DNA of 64,000 nt from Salibacterium halotolerans (lineage in GTDB: Bacteria > Bacillota > Bacilli > Bacillales > Marinococcaceae). Under the pieces are notes generated by a model. It saw nothing but the letters and a program-made list of their open reading frames with translations, searched no databases and was not told the origin of the DNA. Location of the stretch: positions 171,007 to 235,006 of the forward strand of contig NZ_FOXD01000004.1 in NCBI RefSeq assembly GCF_900115625.1. The letters are read 5' to 3'. The position numbers were made by a program, and so were the translations under genes. Shown in pieces: positions 7,658-15,791 of this stretch (its first letter is position 1; every line of letters starts with the position of its first letter).

Positions 7658-8611
7658 ATGAAAGATATTGCTATGTCGTTTCTTTCCGTGACCGAGAAAG
7701 CGGCCGCAGAAGTTTATCCGTATATCGGAAAAGGAGATAAAATGACGGCCGACGAACAAGCTACAAAAGCCATGAGAGCTGAACTGAACCAGCAGCCATA
7801 TACGTCCCGTGTTGTGATCGGGGAAGGGGAGATGGATGAAGCCCCTATGCTCTATATCGGAGAAGTACTTGGAAATAAAGGAACTGCTTCCATTGATCTA
7901 GCCGTAGATCCAATCGACGGAACAACGTCTGTAGCCCAGGGCCGGGGAAATACGATAGCAGTGCTGGCGGGGGCACCAAAAGGCAAACTGCTTCATGCTC
8001 CGGACATGTATATGAAAAAGATAGCTGTAGGACCGAAAGCGGCTGGTGCTGTTCATGTGGAGAAGCCACTTGATGAAAATATTGAAGCGGCGGCCAAAGC
8101 CTTGGGAAAAGACATTTCCGAGATGAATATCATGGTTCAGGACCGGAAACGCCATCATGAAGATATCCGAGTGATTCAGGAATTGGGAGCAAGCGTCACA
8201 CTATTTGCAGAAGTAGATATTACGTATGCTGTAACGACAGCTCTGGAAGAATATGATACCGATATGCTGGTAGGTATAGGCGGCGCGCCGGAAGGAGTTA
8301 TCGCAGCAGCAGCACTCAAGAGTCTGGGCGGAGATTTTCAGGGAAAGTTAATGCCGCAGAATGAGAAAGAATACGAACGCTGTATCAATATGCAGATCCA
8401 AAATCCAGATAAAATCCTTACGCTTGAAGACATCGTTGACAGCAGCGAATGTTTTTTTACAGCTACCGGCATAACAGATGGAACACTTCTTCGAGGAGTG
8501 AAGAACGAAATGGGCACAAATTTAAAAACACATTCTTTTCTTTCATCTGCCGGACAGTATCGGTTCATTGAATCAGCGCACGTAAAGATTGTGGAACAGC
8601 CGCTTGTATAA
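7658..8611 (+). CDS. glpX: Class II fructose-1,6-bisphosphatase (GlpX-type)
   Basis: A 317-residue GlpX family phosphatase. Metal-binding signatures are IGEGEMDEAPML (54-65) and VDPIDGTT (83-90); GIGGAPEGV is the conserved later motif. AGGGGAGGGGG precedes the ATG. The family hydrolyses fructose-1,6-bisphosphate and often sedoheptulose-1,7-bisphosphate. In this operon with RpiB and DhaK/L, and with an aldolase just upstream, a sedoheptulose bisphosphatase role that consumes erythrose-4-P plus DHAP is attractive but inferred. It is the last intact gene of the operon. Confidence 0.92.
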   Translation: MKDIAMSFLSVTEKAAAEVYPYIGKGDKMTADEQATKAMRAELNQQPYTSRVVIGEGEMDEAPMLYIGEVLGNKGTASIDLAVDPIDGTTSVAQGRGNTIAVLAGAPKGKLLHAPDMYMKKIAVGPKAAGAVHVEKPLDENIEAAAKALGKDISEMNIMVQDRKRHHEDIRVIQELGASVTLFAEVDITYAVTTALEEYDTDMLVGIGGAPEGVIAAAALKSLGGDFQGKLMPQNEKEYERCINMQIQNPDKILTLEDIVDSSECFFTATGITDGTLLRGVKNEMGTNLKTHSFLSSAGQYRFIESAHVKIVEQPLV

Positions 8612-8653
8612 TTCGCTTGAATGCGGGAAGTATGTATGGAGAGGAGTGGGAAC

Positions 8654-8839
8654 GTGGCCATCAACCATAAACACAATTCGAATGTATCCATCGACTGGTA
8701 CAAATATGTCGGTAGTCATGGTACCGTATATGAAATAGATCGATTCGGCGCCTCTGCACCAGGAGGGGAAGTCGTGGAAAAATACGGATTTGAACCGGAA
8801 GGCGCAACAGAAGCCGCCTGGCAGTTAATAAAGAGATAA
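8654..8839 (+). pseudogene. C-terminal remnant of transketolase
   Basis: About 61 residues remain. [24 protein letters not shown] and a final AAWQLIKR align with the last 50 or so residues of transketolase (normally about 660 residues). The thiamine-diphosphate and catalytic domains are absent. A GTG start at 8654 has GAGGAG upstream, so a short peptide might be made. The remnant directly follows glpX and abuts repeat copy B. This suggests that the operon once ended in a full transketolase gene and lost most of it by internal deletion. Confidence 0.8.
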
Positions 8840-8851
8840 ATCAGAAATGCA

Positions 8852-9475
8852 CCGTGGTATAAATAACATCTGTAATGATTGATGGATCAAACCGGCTGGA
8901 CGCGCTCCAGCCGGTTTTTTTGATGCGCTCTGTTCTTGGCTGGGTTGAGTTGGCTGGTAAGGGGGGTGTTTGGCATGTATCCGGCCTGATTTGGCATGTA
9001 AATGCGTTAGTTTGGCTGGTACCCGGGGCGCCGGCATGTATTTGGGTGAGTTTGGCATGTATTCGACAACGTTTGGCGTGTATCTGCCTCGAAACGGCAT
9101 GTATGGCAGAGGAACGAGACGGTTGCCGGCGTGCTCCCAGCTGCATTTATTTTATTTCCTGCCTGCGGCCAAAAGTCGGCGCGAACTTACTGCAAACGTA
9201 ACGTTAAACAGTTCATAAGACAGTTTGAGACAGCCAGCGGCCGGTCAAACGTAACTGGGCATGAGTCATAACGACGTTTATGGTACATAAGAGCTGCTAA
9301 ACGTAAGTAGGAAGAAAAATCCGGCTGGTAAAGGGCTTGATTCGGCATGTAAATCCGCAAGTTTGGCTGGTAAAAGGGGCGGCGGCTTGTATTTGGTCTT
9401 ACTTGGCATGTATCTGACCGCAACCGGCATGTATGTCAGGAAAGCCGGATCACAAAAGATAGAAAAAGAGGACGG
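8852..9475. repeat. Phased intergenic repeat, copy B
   Basis: This gene-free stretch lies between the rightward polyol operon and a leftward gene. TGGCATGTA-like motifs start at 8951, 8971, 8992, 9013, 9032, 9053, 9074 and 9095. A second block starts at 9322, 9343, 9364, 9383, 9404 and 9425. Steps are 21 apart from one 20 and one 19 in the first block and one 19 in the second. The 200-base core between blocks is nearly identical to copy C and close to copy A. With copy A it flanks the whole polyol locus as a direct repeat. Confidence 0.85.
8888..8921 (+). terminator. Terminator after the polyol operon
   Basis: The same ACCGGCTGGA/TCCAGCCGGT hairpin with a T-run as at 543-577. It ends transcription behind the transketolase remnant and begins repeat copy B. 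Confidence 0.9.
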
Positions 9476-9492
9476 GACCACACGTCCAACCC

Positions 9493-9948
9493 TCACAGCT
9501 TCATCAATCGTATAATCTGTCCTGCATTAAACCCTATCCAACCTCCGATAAATGGGAAAACACCGATAGGAGAATCTAATCTTATAGAGTCAACATCCCA
9601 AACAAAAAAAAGCACGGTGAAAACTACGCTGCCGATCATGAGAATGCCGGTCTCCATCATCGTGTTCCGCTTCCAACGCTTTTCGCCCCAGTGGTATCTG
9701 TCAAAAGCCTGAACCATCCGGCTTGTTTTTGTACCGATTGGCTCTCCTGTCTTAAGCGTGTACAGGGGCGGAACGGCTGTGAGCCATAAAAGCACGCAGC
9801 ATAACCCAAGAAGAACAGAAGCTGATCCTACGTTGTGGACATAAAAAGCAAACAATACGAATAATAACAACATCAAGAGATTTTGCTGGACTAACTGCTT
9901 CTTTTTTAAACGCTTGACTTCTTGTATATCCCACTCTGTTTCATGCAT
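9493..9948 (-). CDS. Unknown four-span membrane protein
   Basis: A 151-residue protein not assigned to a family. Charged N-terminus (EVKRLKKKQ), then two closely spaced hydrophobic spans, a basic cytoplasmic loop (FDRYHWGEKRWKRN) and two more spans, ending GFNAGQIIRLMKL. The ATG at 9948 has AAAGG at good distance. A GTG at 10026 would overlap the preceding gene by four bases and is a possible alternative start. It forms a two-gene unit with the lipid-anchored or single-span protein upstream. Confidence 0.6.
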   Translation of the reverse strand: MHETEWDIQEVKRLKKKQLVQQNLLMLLLFVLFAFYVHNVGSASVLLGLCCVLLWLTAVPPLYTLKTGEPIGTKTSRMVQAFDRYHWGEKRWKRNTMMETGILMIGSVVFTVLFFVWDVDSIRLDSPIGVFPFIGGWIGFNAGQIIRLMKL

Positions 9949-10022
9949 CGTATCCAGCCTTTCTATGGAGGCACCGTTGTACCATGCCATTCCTATGAAA
10001 CGAACGCCCTGTAGATTCAGTA

Positions 10023-10535
10023 TCACGTACCCACTCTTACAGTCTTGTCAAAAGATATTCCTAAATAACTATATGTTATCGTTACGTTTTCGATCTGTTT
10101 GTCATGAACAACACTCATTCCATAACTTTTATCATCCGTTACAGCTGTATCATTATTGACTTTTTCCCGCAGCTTAACAGGGGATGTATTCGTCTTGATT
10201 GCTACATTATCTAATTCGTGCAGATTAAAGTCTTCCGCCTCTTGATTAAACGTGTCCGTTACAATAAATCCCTTTGATGGGTTACTGACCTGGATCTTGA
10301 CATTTGATGGTTCTTCATTACCATTGACCGACACGTCATCAATATGTACGTCGCTGAACCCTTTATTTCCGATTGCTATGACGACGGCATTGTAGTTGTT
10401 TATTGAACCAATAGATCCTTTAACTAATGGGGGATTGAATAGAATAAAAGAAAAAATGCCGGCGGATATAGCTGCTATGCTTATTAAGGAAAACGTCATG
10501 ACTTTTTTCCGTTTTTTCAAGCTTTTCCTCCTCAT
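10023..10535 (-). CDS. Unknown secreted or membrane-anchored protein
   Basis: A 170-residue protein with a strongly basic start (MRRKSLKKRKK), one hydrophobic span at about 14-34, and an extracellular domain rich in beta-prone residues. No Cys lipobox is visible, so it is probably anchored by the uncleaved span. It precedes the four-span gene on the same strand with a possible four-base overlap, suggesting translational coupling. I do not recognise the family. Confidence 0.6.
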   Translation of the reverse strand: MRRKSLKKRKKVMTFSLISIAAISAGIFSFILFNPPLVKGSIGSINNYNAVVIAIGNKGFSDVHIDDVSVNGNEEPSNVKIQVSNPSKGFIVTDTFNQEAEDFNLHELDNVAIKTNTSPVKLREKVNNDTAVTDDKSYGMSVVHDKQIENVTITYSYLGISFDKTVRVGT

Positions 10536-10623
10536 TTTAACGATCTCTCCTATCTTATTTTATCACGAGACAGAGACAATTTCTGTGATAAGATGGGAAA
10601 AGAGTGAAAGAGAGGTAATAACA

Positions 10624-11064
10624 TTGAAAAGAATACTGCGGCACAGTCTTATCATGTGGATTCCTTTCGCGCTGCTTTGCCTCGGGGCCGGTTTTGCCGT
10701 CGAACTGGTGGAGGGGAGTGAGGTTGCCACCACGCGCTATACCGGCTTTCAGAATATCGGTACAGGCTTCCTGCTGATGATCTGGTTCACGGGTGTCCTC
10801 GCGTATCCTGTTACTTTCCTGCCGTTGACGCTTTTGATAAGTAGAATTACCAATCGGAGGATGATCCGTATCGTAACGTATGCCTTCATCAGCGGCCTGG
10901 GCGGATGGTGGTATTTCAATGGCGCCTATGATCCATTCATAGAGCAGTATGGATTGAACAGCATGAGCGCGGTTGTCTGTGTTGGAGCGGCTGGAATCCT
11001 GTATGCGCTGCTTGATCATTACCTGTTTAACCACCCGAAAGCCTTCCGCGGAGAAGGAGAATAG
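10624..11064 (+). CDS. Unknown four-span membrane protein
   Basis: A 146-residue protein with a TTG start at 10624 preceded by AGAGAGGT. Hydrophobic spans at about 12-28, 47-70, 78-95 and 110-130. The stretch upstream to 10396 is open but overlaps the divergent gene's 5' end and lacks a ribosome site. No family recognised. It ends against repeat copy C. Confidence 0.55.
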   Translation: MKRILRHSLIMWIPFALLCLGAGFAVELVEGSEVATTRYTGFQNIGTGFLLMIWFTGVLAYPVTFLPLTLLISRITNRRMIRIVTYAFISGLGGWWYFNGAYDPFIEQYGLNSMSAVVCVGAAGILYALLDHYLFNHPKAFRGEGE

Positions 11065-11118
11065 GAACTATTATCTTACTGGAATGCCGGTGAAAAATCT
11101 CCATTGATGCATCTTGTT

Positions 11119-11487
11119 CCGCTCGTAAAGGAGTGGATTTGGCATGTATCCGGCCTGATTTGGCATGTAAATGCGTTAGTTTGGCTGGTACCCGGGGCGC
11201 CGGCATGTATTTGAGTGTGTTTGGCATGTATTCGACAACGTTTGGCGTGTATCTGCCCACAATTCGCATGTATGGCAGAGGAACGAGACGGTTGCCGGCG
11301 TGGTCCCGGCTGCTTTTATTTTATTTCCTGCCTGCGGCCAAAAGTCGGCGCGAACTTACTGCAAACGTAACGTTAAACAGTTCATAAGACAGTTTGAGAC
11401 AGTCAGCGGCCGGTCAAACGTAACTGGCCATGAGTCATAACGACGTTTATTGGAAAAACGAGCAGCTAAACGTAAGTAGGAGAAAAT
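11119..11487. repeat. Phased intergenic repeat, copy C
   Basis: This gene-free stretch lies between convergent membrane-protein genes. Motifs start at 11119 (degenerate), 11140, 11161, 11182, 11201, 11222, 11243 and 11264; steps are 21 except one 19, at the same relative place as in copies A and B. The core follows but the second motif block and both terminator edges are missing. Sequence is nearly identical to copy B over about 300 bases. Confidence 0.85.
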
Positions 11488-11592
11488 ATAGGGACAAAAT
11501 CTGCATGATCTAAAAAATCAGCCGCATGTCTCAACGGACACAGCGGCCGTAATGTTTTTCGTATGGTGTTGTGACAATGAAACAACCGGGTC

Positions 11593-11739
11593 TCATTTCT
11601 TTTTCACCTTGTACCATGCCTGCTGCAACACACCGTAGAAGTCCAGTTGGTTTCCGATGATGTCAGCGAGTTTCCTCACGAGACCGGTCATGATAATCAT
11701 AGAACCAAGTACGATGATGAAATTCCCTATAAACTCCAA
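11593..11739 (-). CDS. 48-residue membrane micropeptide
   Basis: A TTG start at 11739 is preceded by ACAGGAGG. The product is MEFIGNFIIVLG followed by one hydrophobic span, then a polar tail ending AWYKVKKK. It lies 21 bases downstream of the next leftward gene and shares its strand, so the two may be cotranscribed. Family unknown; the clear ribosome site and amphipathic layout support coding. Confidence 0.5.
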   Translation of the reverse strand: MEFIGNFIIVLGSMIIMTGLVRKLADIIGNQLDFYGVLQQAWYKVKKK

Positions 11740-11760
11740 GGCGCGGCCTCCTGTTTTCTA

Positions 11761-12099
11761 TTACTCTGGTGCAATACTTGTTTTTTTCCATTTGATATAG
11801 GTGTACCCGATTTCGATGATGGAGCCAATGATGAAAATGGCAGCGAGAGTGAGGGTGGCGTTCATTGTCATGCCGGGTACGAAGTACAATCCTACGAGGA
11901 TAACCATTCCAAACGGCAGCGTCCATAATGACCGGAGCAGTCTTCTCCGGTAACTCAACCGGTAATAAATGATAGCTTTTCCTGAATCGACTTTTCCGTG
12001 TTCCTCATTTTTCACTTTCGCTATGGTGCGGTACATCCAATCGGCAGCTAATACGGTTAAACCAATCAAGACATAAATAAATAACATGGGAACGGTCAT
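11761..12099 (-). CDS. Unknown membrane protein, three to four spans
   Basis: A 112-residue protein. AAAGGAGG precedes the ATG at 12099. Spans at about 4-20, 55-75 and 80-100, with a basic loop (YYRLSYRRRLLR) between the first and second. An upstream in-frame ATG lacks a ribosome site. It forms a small unit with the 48-residue peptide. No function can be assigned. Confidence 0.6.
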   Translation of the reverse strand: MTVPMLFIYVLIGLTVLAADWMYRTIAKVKNEEHGKVDSGKAIIYYRLSYRRRLLRSLWTLPFGMVILVGLYFVPGMTMNATLTLAAIFIIGSIIEIGYTYIKWKKTSIAPE

Positions 12100-12266
12100 C
12101 GGTATCCTCCTTTGCAGTGAGCTTATGAAAAAGAGATACATATCGATGGAATTTCCTTACGTTTATGATATCATAAACCAAATGCGGGTCAATGATGCGG
12201 CGGTAGGCGGGTGTCACATTCTCTTTTGTTTCACATATGGTGATAAAAAAACAGGAGGGTATTGAT

Positions 12267-12926
12267 ATGATGAGGGATCCGTATACCGAGCAACCTGCGG
12301 CGGAACCGCAGTATTTTTTCAACCTGAATACAAACCGTCTGTTCACGCGGAACGACCAAAATTACATTAACCGGCTCGGCCGGGATAATTTGAATACACT
12401 CGGGGATGTGTCGCTGCTCGACATTTACCTGAGCAATGGACATGTGGTGGAGCCGCATTATCATCAGAATGCGTCGGAGCTCGTGTACTGCATTTCCGGC
12501 GCGGCCGAGGTGTCGCTGATCAATCCATTCACCAATGAAAGGACCACGCTCCGGATCACGCCGGGTGAGGTGGTAAGCGTTCCGCAGGGTTGGTGGCATT
12601 GGGATACCGCCCTGGAAAATAACACCCACTTTCTTGCCATTTTCGACGCGCCGTACCCGGAATACATTCTATACTCCGACCTGCTTTCGAAAACGCCGGC
12701 GGACGTGATGGCCCAAACGTACTGCATCGATCCCGAGGCTTGGGAGCAAGCGATCGCGCCGCTGCAGGGCGAGACGATCATCATCGGACCAACCGATGAA
12801 TGCGCCCAGCAGCAACAGCAGGTCCAGGGCACCATGCAGCAAAACAACAAACCCGCCCAGAAGCCCCTGCCGTACCACGAACCGTACTACGTCTACCCGT
12901 ATCCGCGCTATCCGTATTACTATTGA
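12267..12926 (+). CDS. Cupin-domain protein with Tyr/Pro-rich tail
   Basis: A 219-residue protein. A cupin barrel occupies about 35-135, with metal-type histidines in EPHYHQNASELVYC and PGEVVSVPQGWWHW. A Gln-rich linker (ECAQQQQQVQ) leads to a tail rich in Tyr and Pro (YYVYPYPRYPYYY). AGGAGG lies before the ATG at 12267. The tail resembles spore-coat or surface proteins of Bacillales, so a coat-associated cupin is possible. Enzymatic activity, such as oxalate decarboxylase-like chemistry, is not demonstrable from the sequence. Confidence 0.75.
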   Translation: MMRDPYTEQPAAEPQYFFNLNTNRLFTRNDQNYINRLGRDNLNTLGDVSLLDIYLSNGHVVEPHYHQNASELVYCISGAAEVSLINPFTNERTTLRITPGEVVSVPQGWWHWDTALENNTHFLAIFDAPYPEYILYSDLLSKTPADVMAQTYCIDPEAWEQAIAPLQGETIIIGPTDECAQQQQQVQGTMQQNNKPAQKPLPYHEPYYVYPYPRYPYYY

Positions 12927-12930
12927 AAAA

Positions 12931-12970
12931 AAGCGGTCTCTGCCTTGAGAAGCAGGGACCGTTTTTTTTA
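12931..12970 (+). terminator. Terminator after the cupin gene
   Basis: AGCGGTCTCTGC pairs with GCAGGGACCGTT around a short loop, followed by a long T-run. It separates the convergent cupin and NhaC genes. Confidence 0.85.
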
Positions 12971-13001
12971 AAACATAAAACAAGGAAAATCGAAGTTATT
13001 A

Positions 13002-14471
13002 TTATGAAATGTTCGATTCGGAATGATCTTGATGGTTCTCTTCCAACTTCCGGATGCCAAAGCCGTTCGTGTAGAGGGCGAGAAAACCATACAACGCAGA
13101 GAAGACGAAACCGCCCAGGTTAAATATCGCCCACGGCAGGAACTCAAAGTTACCTACACCCAGCGTTGTGGCCATAAATACACCGGATACCGTCCAAGGC
13201 ATCAATACTTCGGTGATTGTAACGGAGTCTTCCATATTCCGGGACAGGTTCGCCGGGTGCATGTTCTTTTCCTGATAAGCTTTTCCGTATATATCCTGAA
13301 TAAGAAAGTAAGTCACCAACGCGTTGGATGTGCCGTTAATCACGGCAAAACCGGTTAAAAGGGACGCAAAGGTGAGGCTTCCGATTGTTTTCAAATATAC
13401 AATTACCTGTTCCAGAATAACATTCAGCGCCTGGGATTTCTCCAGGGCGGAAGCAAAGAAAAAGGCAACGAATACAAAGAACGTGGCATTGTACATAGAG
13501 TAAAGGCCGCCTCCGCTAAGCAGGGATTGAATATCTTCCGTAACGACTCCTTCTCCCAATCCGCTGATGGTGTCGGCGATCATTTCAATACTGAAACCTG
13601 ATACCGCTGAAGCAAAGACATTTCCGAGTGAAACATTCTGAAGAATCAGAGCAAGGATCATAGCAGAGAACGAAGAGGCAAATAGAACAATCAATGGAGA
13701 CTTTTTCATGATGGAACCAGCGATCACAATAACGGCCGGAATCAGCAGAACAATATGAAGCTGAAACAACTGATCGATACTGTCGATCATCGTCCGGATA
13801 TTTGACAGCTGACTTGTGTTGGTTTCAATGTTCAGCCCAACAAAGAAAAACACAATAAAAGCAATGATTGATGAAGGAATGGCGGTGTATAACATATGTT
13901 TAATGTGTTCATAAATGTTCGCACCGGCAGCGAGTGAGCTCATATTCGTCGTATCCGATAAGGGTGACAATTTGTCCCCGAAGTAAGCGCCGGATACCAC
14001 GGCCCCGGCGGTAACAGCCAAGGAGATATCCATTGTCTGGGCAATGCTCATCAAGGCAACCCCGATCGTACCGGCAGATCCCCAGGATGTGCCAACACAG
14101 GTGGAAACAATCGCTGTTACCAAAAAGGCGAGCACGTACAGGTAATTCGGATTAATCATTTCCAGTCCGTAATAAATAAATAGTGGAATCGTACCGGCAA
14201 TAAACCATGTTCCAATGAGCAGTCCGATGCTGAATAAAATAAGGATGGCGGGCAGGGCTTTTTTTATTTTTTCTCCCATTAACTCAATAATGGAATCCCA
14301 GCGGTTTCCGTTCAGCATAGCGAAAATGGCGAACACAACTCCCGCAAAAAGAAGCATCAATTCGGCTGGATATTCCATAACTCCGATTCCGGCGATGAAA
14401 ATGGCAACCGTTAGTACAATGGGAATCAAAGCCATGACGATGGAGGGGCGTTTTACACTGTCTTCACTCAT
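13002..14471 (-). CDS. nhaC: NhaC-family antiporter, possibly amino-acid transporting
   Basis: A 489-residue polytopic membrane protein. VSTCVGTSWGSAGTIG, GAYFGDKLSPLSDTTN and GTSNALVTYFL are NhaC-family signatures. The ATG at 14471 lies nine bases from AAAGGAG. The family exchanges Na+ for H+, but members such as MleN and the MetT group carry organic acids or methionine. This gene sits directly downstream of a PLP-dependent sulphur amino-acid lyase (14 bases) and next to a GntR regulator. A substrate transporter for that lyase is therefore as plausible as a housekeeping antiporter. Confidence 0.88.
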   Translation of the reverse strand: MSEDSVKRPSIVMALIPIVLTVAIFIAGIGVMEYPAELMLLFAGVVFAIFAMLNGNRWDSIIELMGEKIKKALPAILILFSIGLLIGTWFIAGTIPLFIYYGLEMINPNYLYVLAFLVTAIVSTCVGTSWGSAGTIGVALMSIAQTMDISLAVTAGAVVSGAYFGDKLSPLSDTTNMSSLAAGANIYEHIKHMLYTAIPSSIIAFIVFFFVGLNIETNTSQLSNIRTMIDSIDQLFQLHIVLLIPAVIVIAGSIMKKSPLIVLFASSFSAMILALILQNVSLGNVFASAVSGFSIEMIADTISGLGEGVVTEDIQSLLSGGGLYSMYNATFFVFVAFFFASALEKSQALNVILEQVIVYLKTIGSLTFASLLTGFAVINGTSNALVTYFLIQDIYGKAYQEKNMHPANLSRNMEDSVTITEVLMPWTVSGVFMATTLGVGNFEFLPWAIFNLGGFVFSALYGFLALYTNGFGIRKLEENHQDHSESNIS

Positions 14472-14485
14472 TTTCAAACACTCCT

Positions 14486-15640
14486 TTAAGAAATAGTGGA
14501 GAAGGCTTGTTCCAAATCTTGAATCTGCATTTCGTACCCTTCAAGACCGACCGATAACCGGATCAAGTCCGGAGGCAGGCCACCGGCTTTCAACTGCTCC
14601 GCATTATCATCTTTTAACGGGGATGTGACCAGGCTTTCGAATCCTCCCCAGCTCACCCCGATTTTGAAAAGGTCGAGGCTGTCAATAAAGCGGGACACAT
14701 TCTCAAACCCTCCTTCTTCTAGTTCAAAACTGATTAATCCAGAGAAGCCAAGCATCTGCTCTGACAGGAAGGGAGCGGAATCGGTATAAAGACTGGGGTG
14801 GTGCACCTGTTTAACGGCTTGCTTCGTGCGCAGATAATCCACGATATGCGATGCATTCGTTTCGTGCTGTTCCAGACGAACCGGAAGCGTTCTCAATCCC
14901 CGCAGCACAAGGTAGGCGTCATGCGGCGAAAGCACGGAACCTCCTAATTGGAAGCCGTCTTTGAAAATATGATCGATCATGTCGGCTCTTCCAATGACAG
15001 CTCCGCCGACTAGATCGCTGTGTCCGCCGATGTATTTCGTTAAGGAATGGACGGTTATATCAAAACCGAGCGTCAGCGGTTTCTGAAAAAGGGGAGTAGA
15101 CCACGTATTATCAATAACAGAAGTGATGTTGTGACGTTTGGCGATGGCTGCCGTATCTTGTAAATCCAGTACTTTCATCAGCATGGTGCCGGGACTTTCC
15201 GTATAAATCATCTTCGTCTCCGGCTGAATCGCGGCTTCGAGCTCCTTTGGATCATTTTCGATGAAAACGGAAGTAATCCCGAACTTCTCCAGCAAGCCCG
15301 CCAGCTCTTTGGTCGGACCGTATATATGATTCATGAATATGACATGATCACCGTTTTGTAAAAGAGATAAAAAGATCGAGCTTATGGCCCCCATGCCGGA
15401 CCCAAAACACTTGCACTGCTCCCCCCTCTCCAGCGATGCCAGTTTGTACTCCAAGACGTTCACTGTCGGGTTCACTCCGCGCGTGTACACGTACTGTTCT
15501 CTTTCTTTTTTCTGAGCCTCGGTGAACTCCCGGAATGTCGGAAATGTGAAAAGAGAGGTCTGGTACACTGGAACGGAGGCCGCTCCATGATAGCTTTCGG
15601 TATCGATATCGGTACAAATCTTTTTATCCACCTGCAACAT
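14486..15640 (-). CDS. PLP-dependent trans-sulfuration enzyme (gamma-synthase/lyase)
   Basis: About 384 residues of the Cys/Met-metabolism PLP fold. YTRGVNPTVNVLEYKLASLE, SGMGAISSIFLSLL and the Schiff-base lysine motif SLTKYIGGHSDLVGG are visible, with the family's closing LSVGLEG. The start is uncertain; the ATG at 15640 is taken, and a GTG at 15652 is possible. The fold covers cystathionine synthases and lyases and methionine gamma-lyase; the sequence alone does not choose. With a GntR regulator and an NhaC-type carrier it looks like a dedicated catabolic unit. Confidence 0.85.
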   Translation of the reverse strand: MLQVDKKICTDIDTESYHGAASVPVYQTSLFTFPTFREFTEAQKKEREQYVYTRGVNPTVNVLEYKLASLERGEQCKCFGSGMGAISSIFLSLLQNGDHVIFMNHIYGPTKELAGLLEKFGITSVFIENDPKELEAAIQPETKMIYTESPGTMLMKVLDLQDTAAIAKRHNITSVIDNTWSTPLFQKPLTLGFDITVHSLTKYIGGHSDLVGGAVIGRADMIDHIFKDGFQLGGSVLSPHDAYLVLRGLRTLPVRLEQHETNASHIVDYLRTKQAVKQVHHPSLYTDSAPFLSEQMLGFSGLISFELEEGGFENVSRFIDSLDLFKIGVSWGGFESLVTSPLKDDNAEQLKAGGLPPDLIRLSVGLEGYEMQIQDLEQAFSTIS

Positions 15641-15791
15641 AAGGCAACACACTTTCTAATGATGTATTGCAATTATACTATCATACTATCATGCTGTATG
15701 AAAGGTTAGATTTTTCAGAATTATATGCAAGGTCATCTGTTTCCTATATATTTGATACAATGGAGGTGTCCAGACAGGAGGGTGTATAAAG

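Noticed and set aside
505..9475. CRISPR array
   Set aside because: The repeated unit is only 8-10 bases with 11-13 base gaps, far shorter than CRISPR repeats and spacers, and no cas gene is present.
11647..11928. Rightward open frame of 93 codons
   Set aside because: It is antisense to two leftward genes with strong ribosome sites and membrane-like products.
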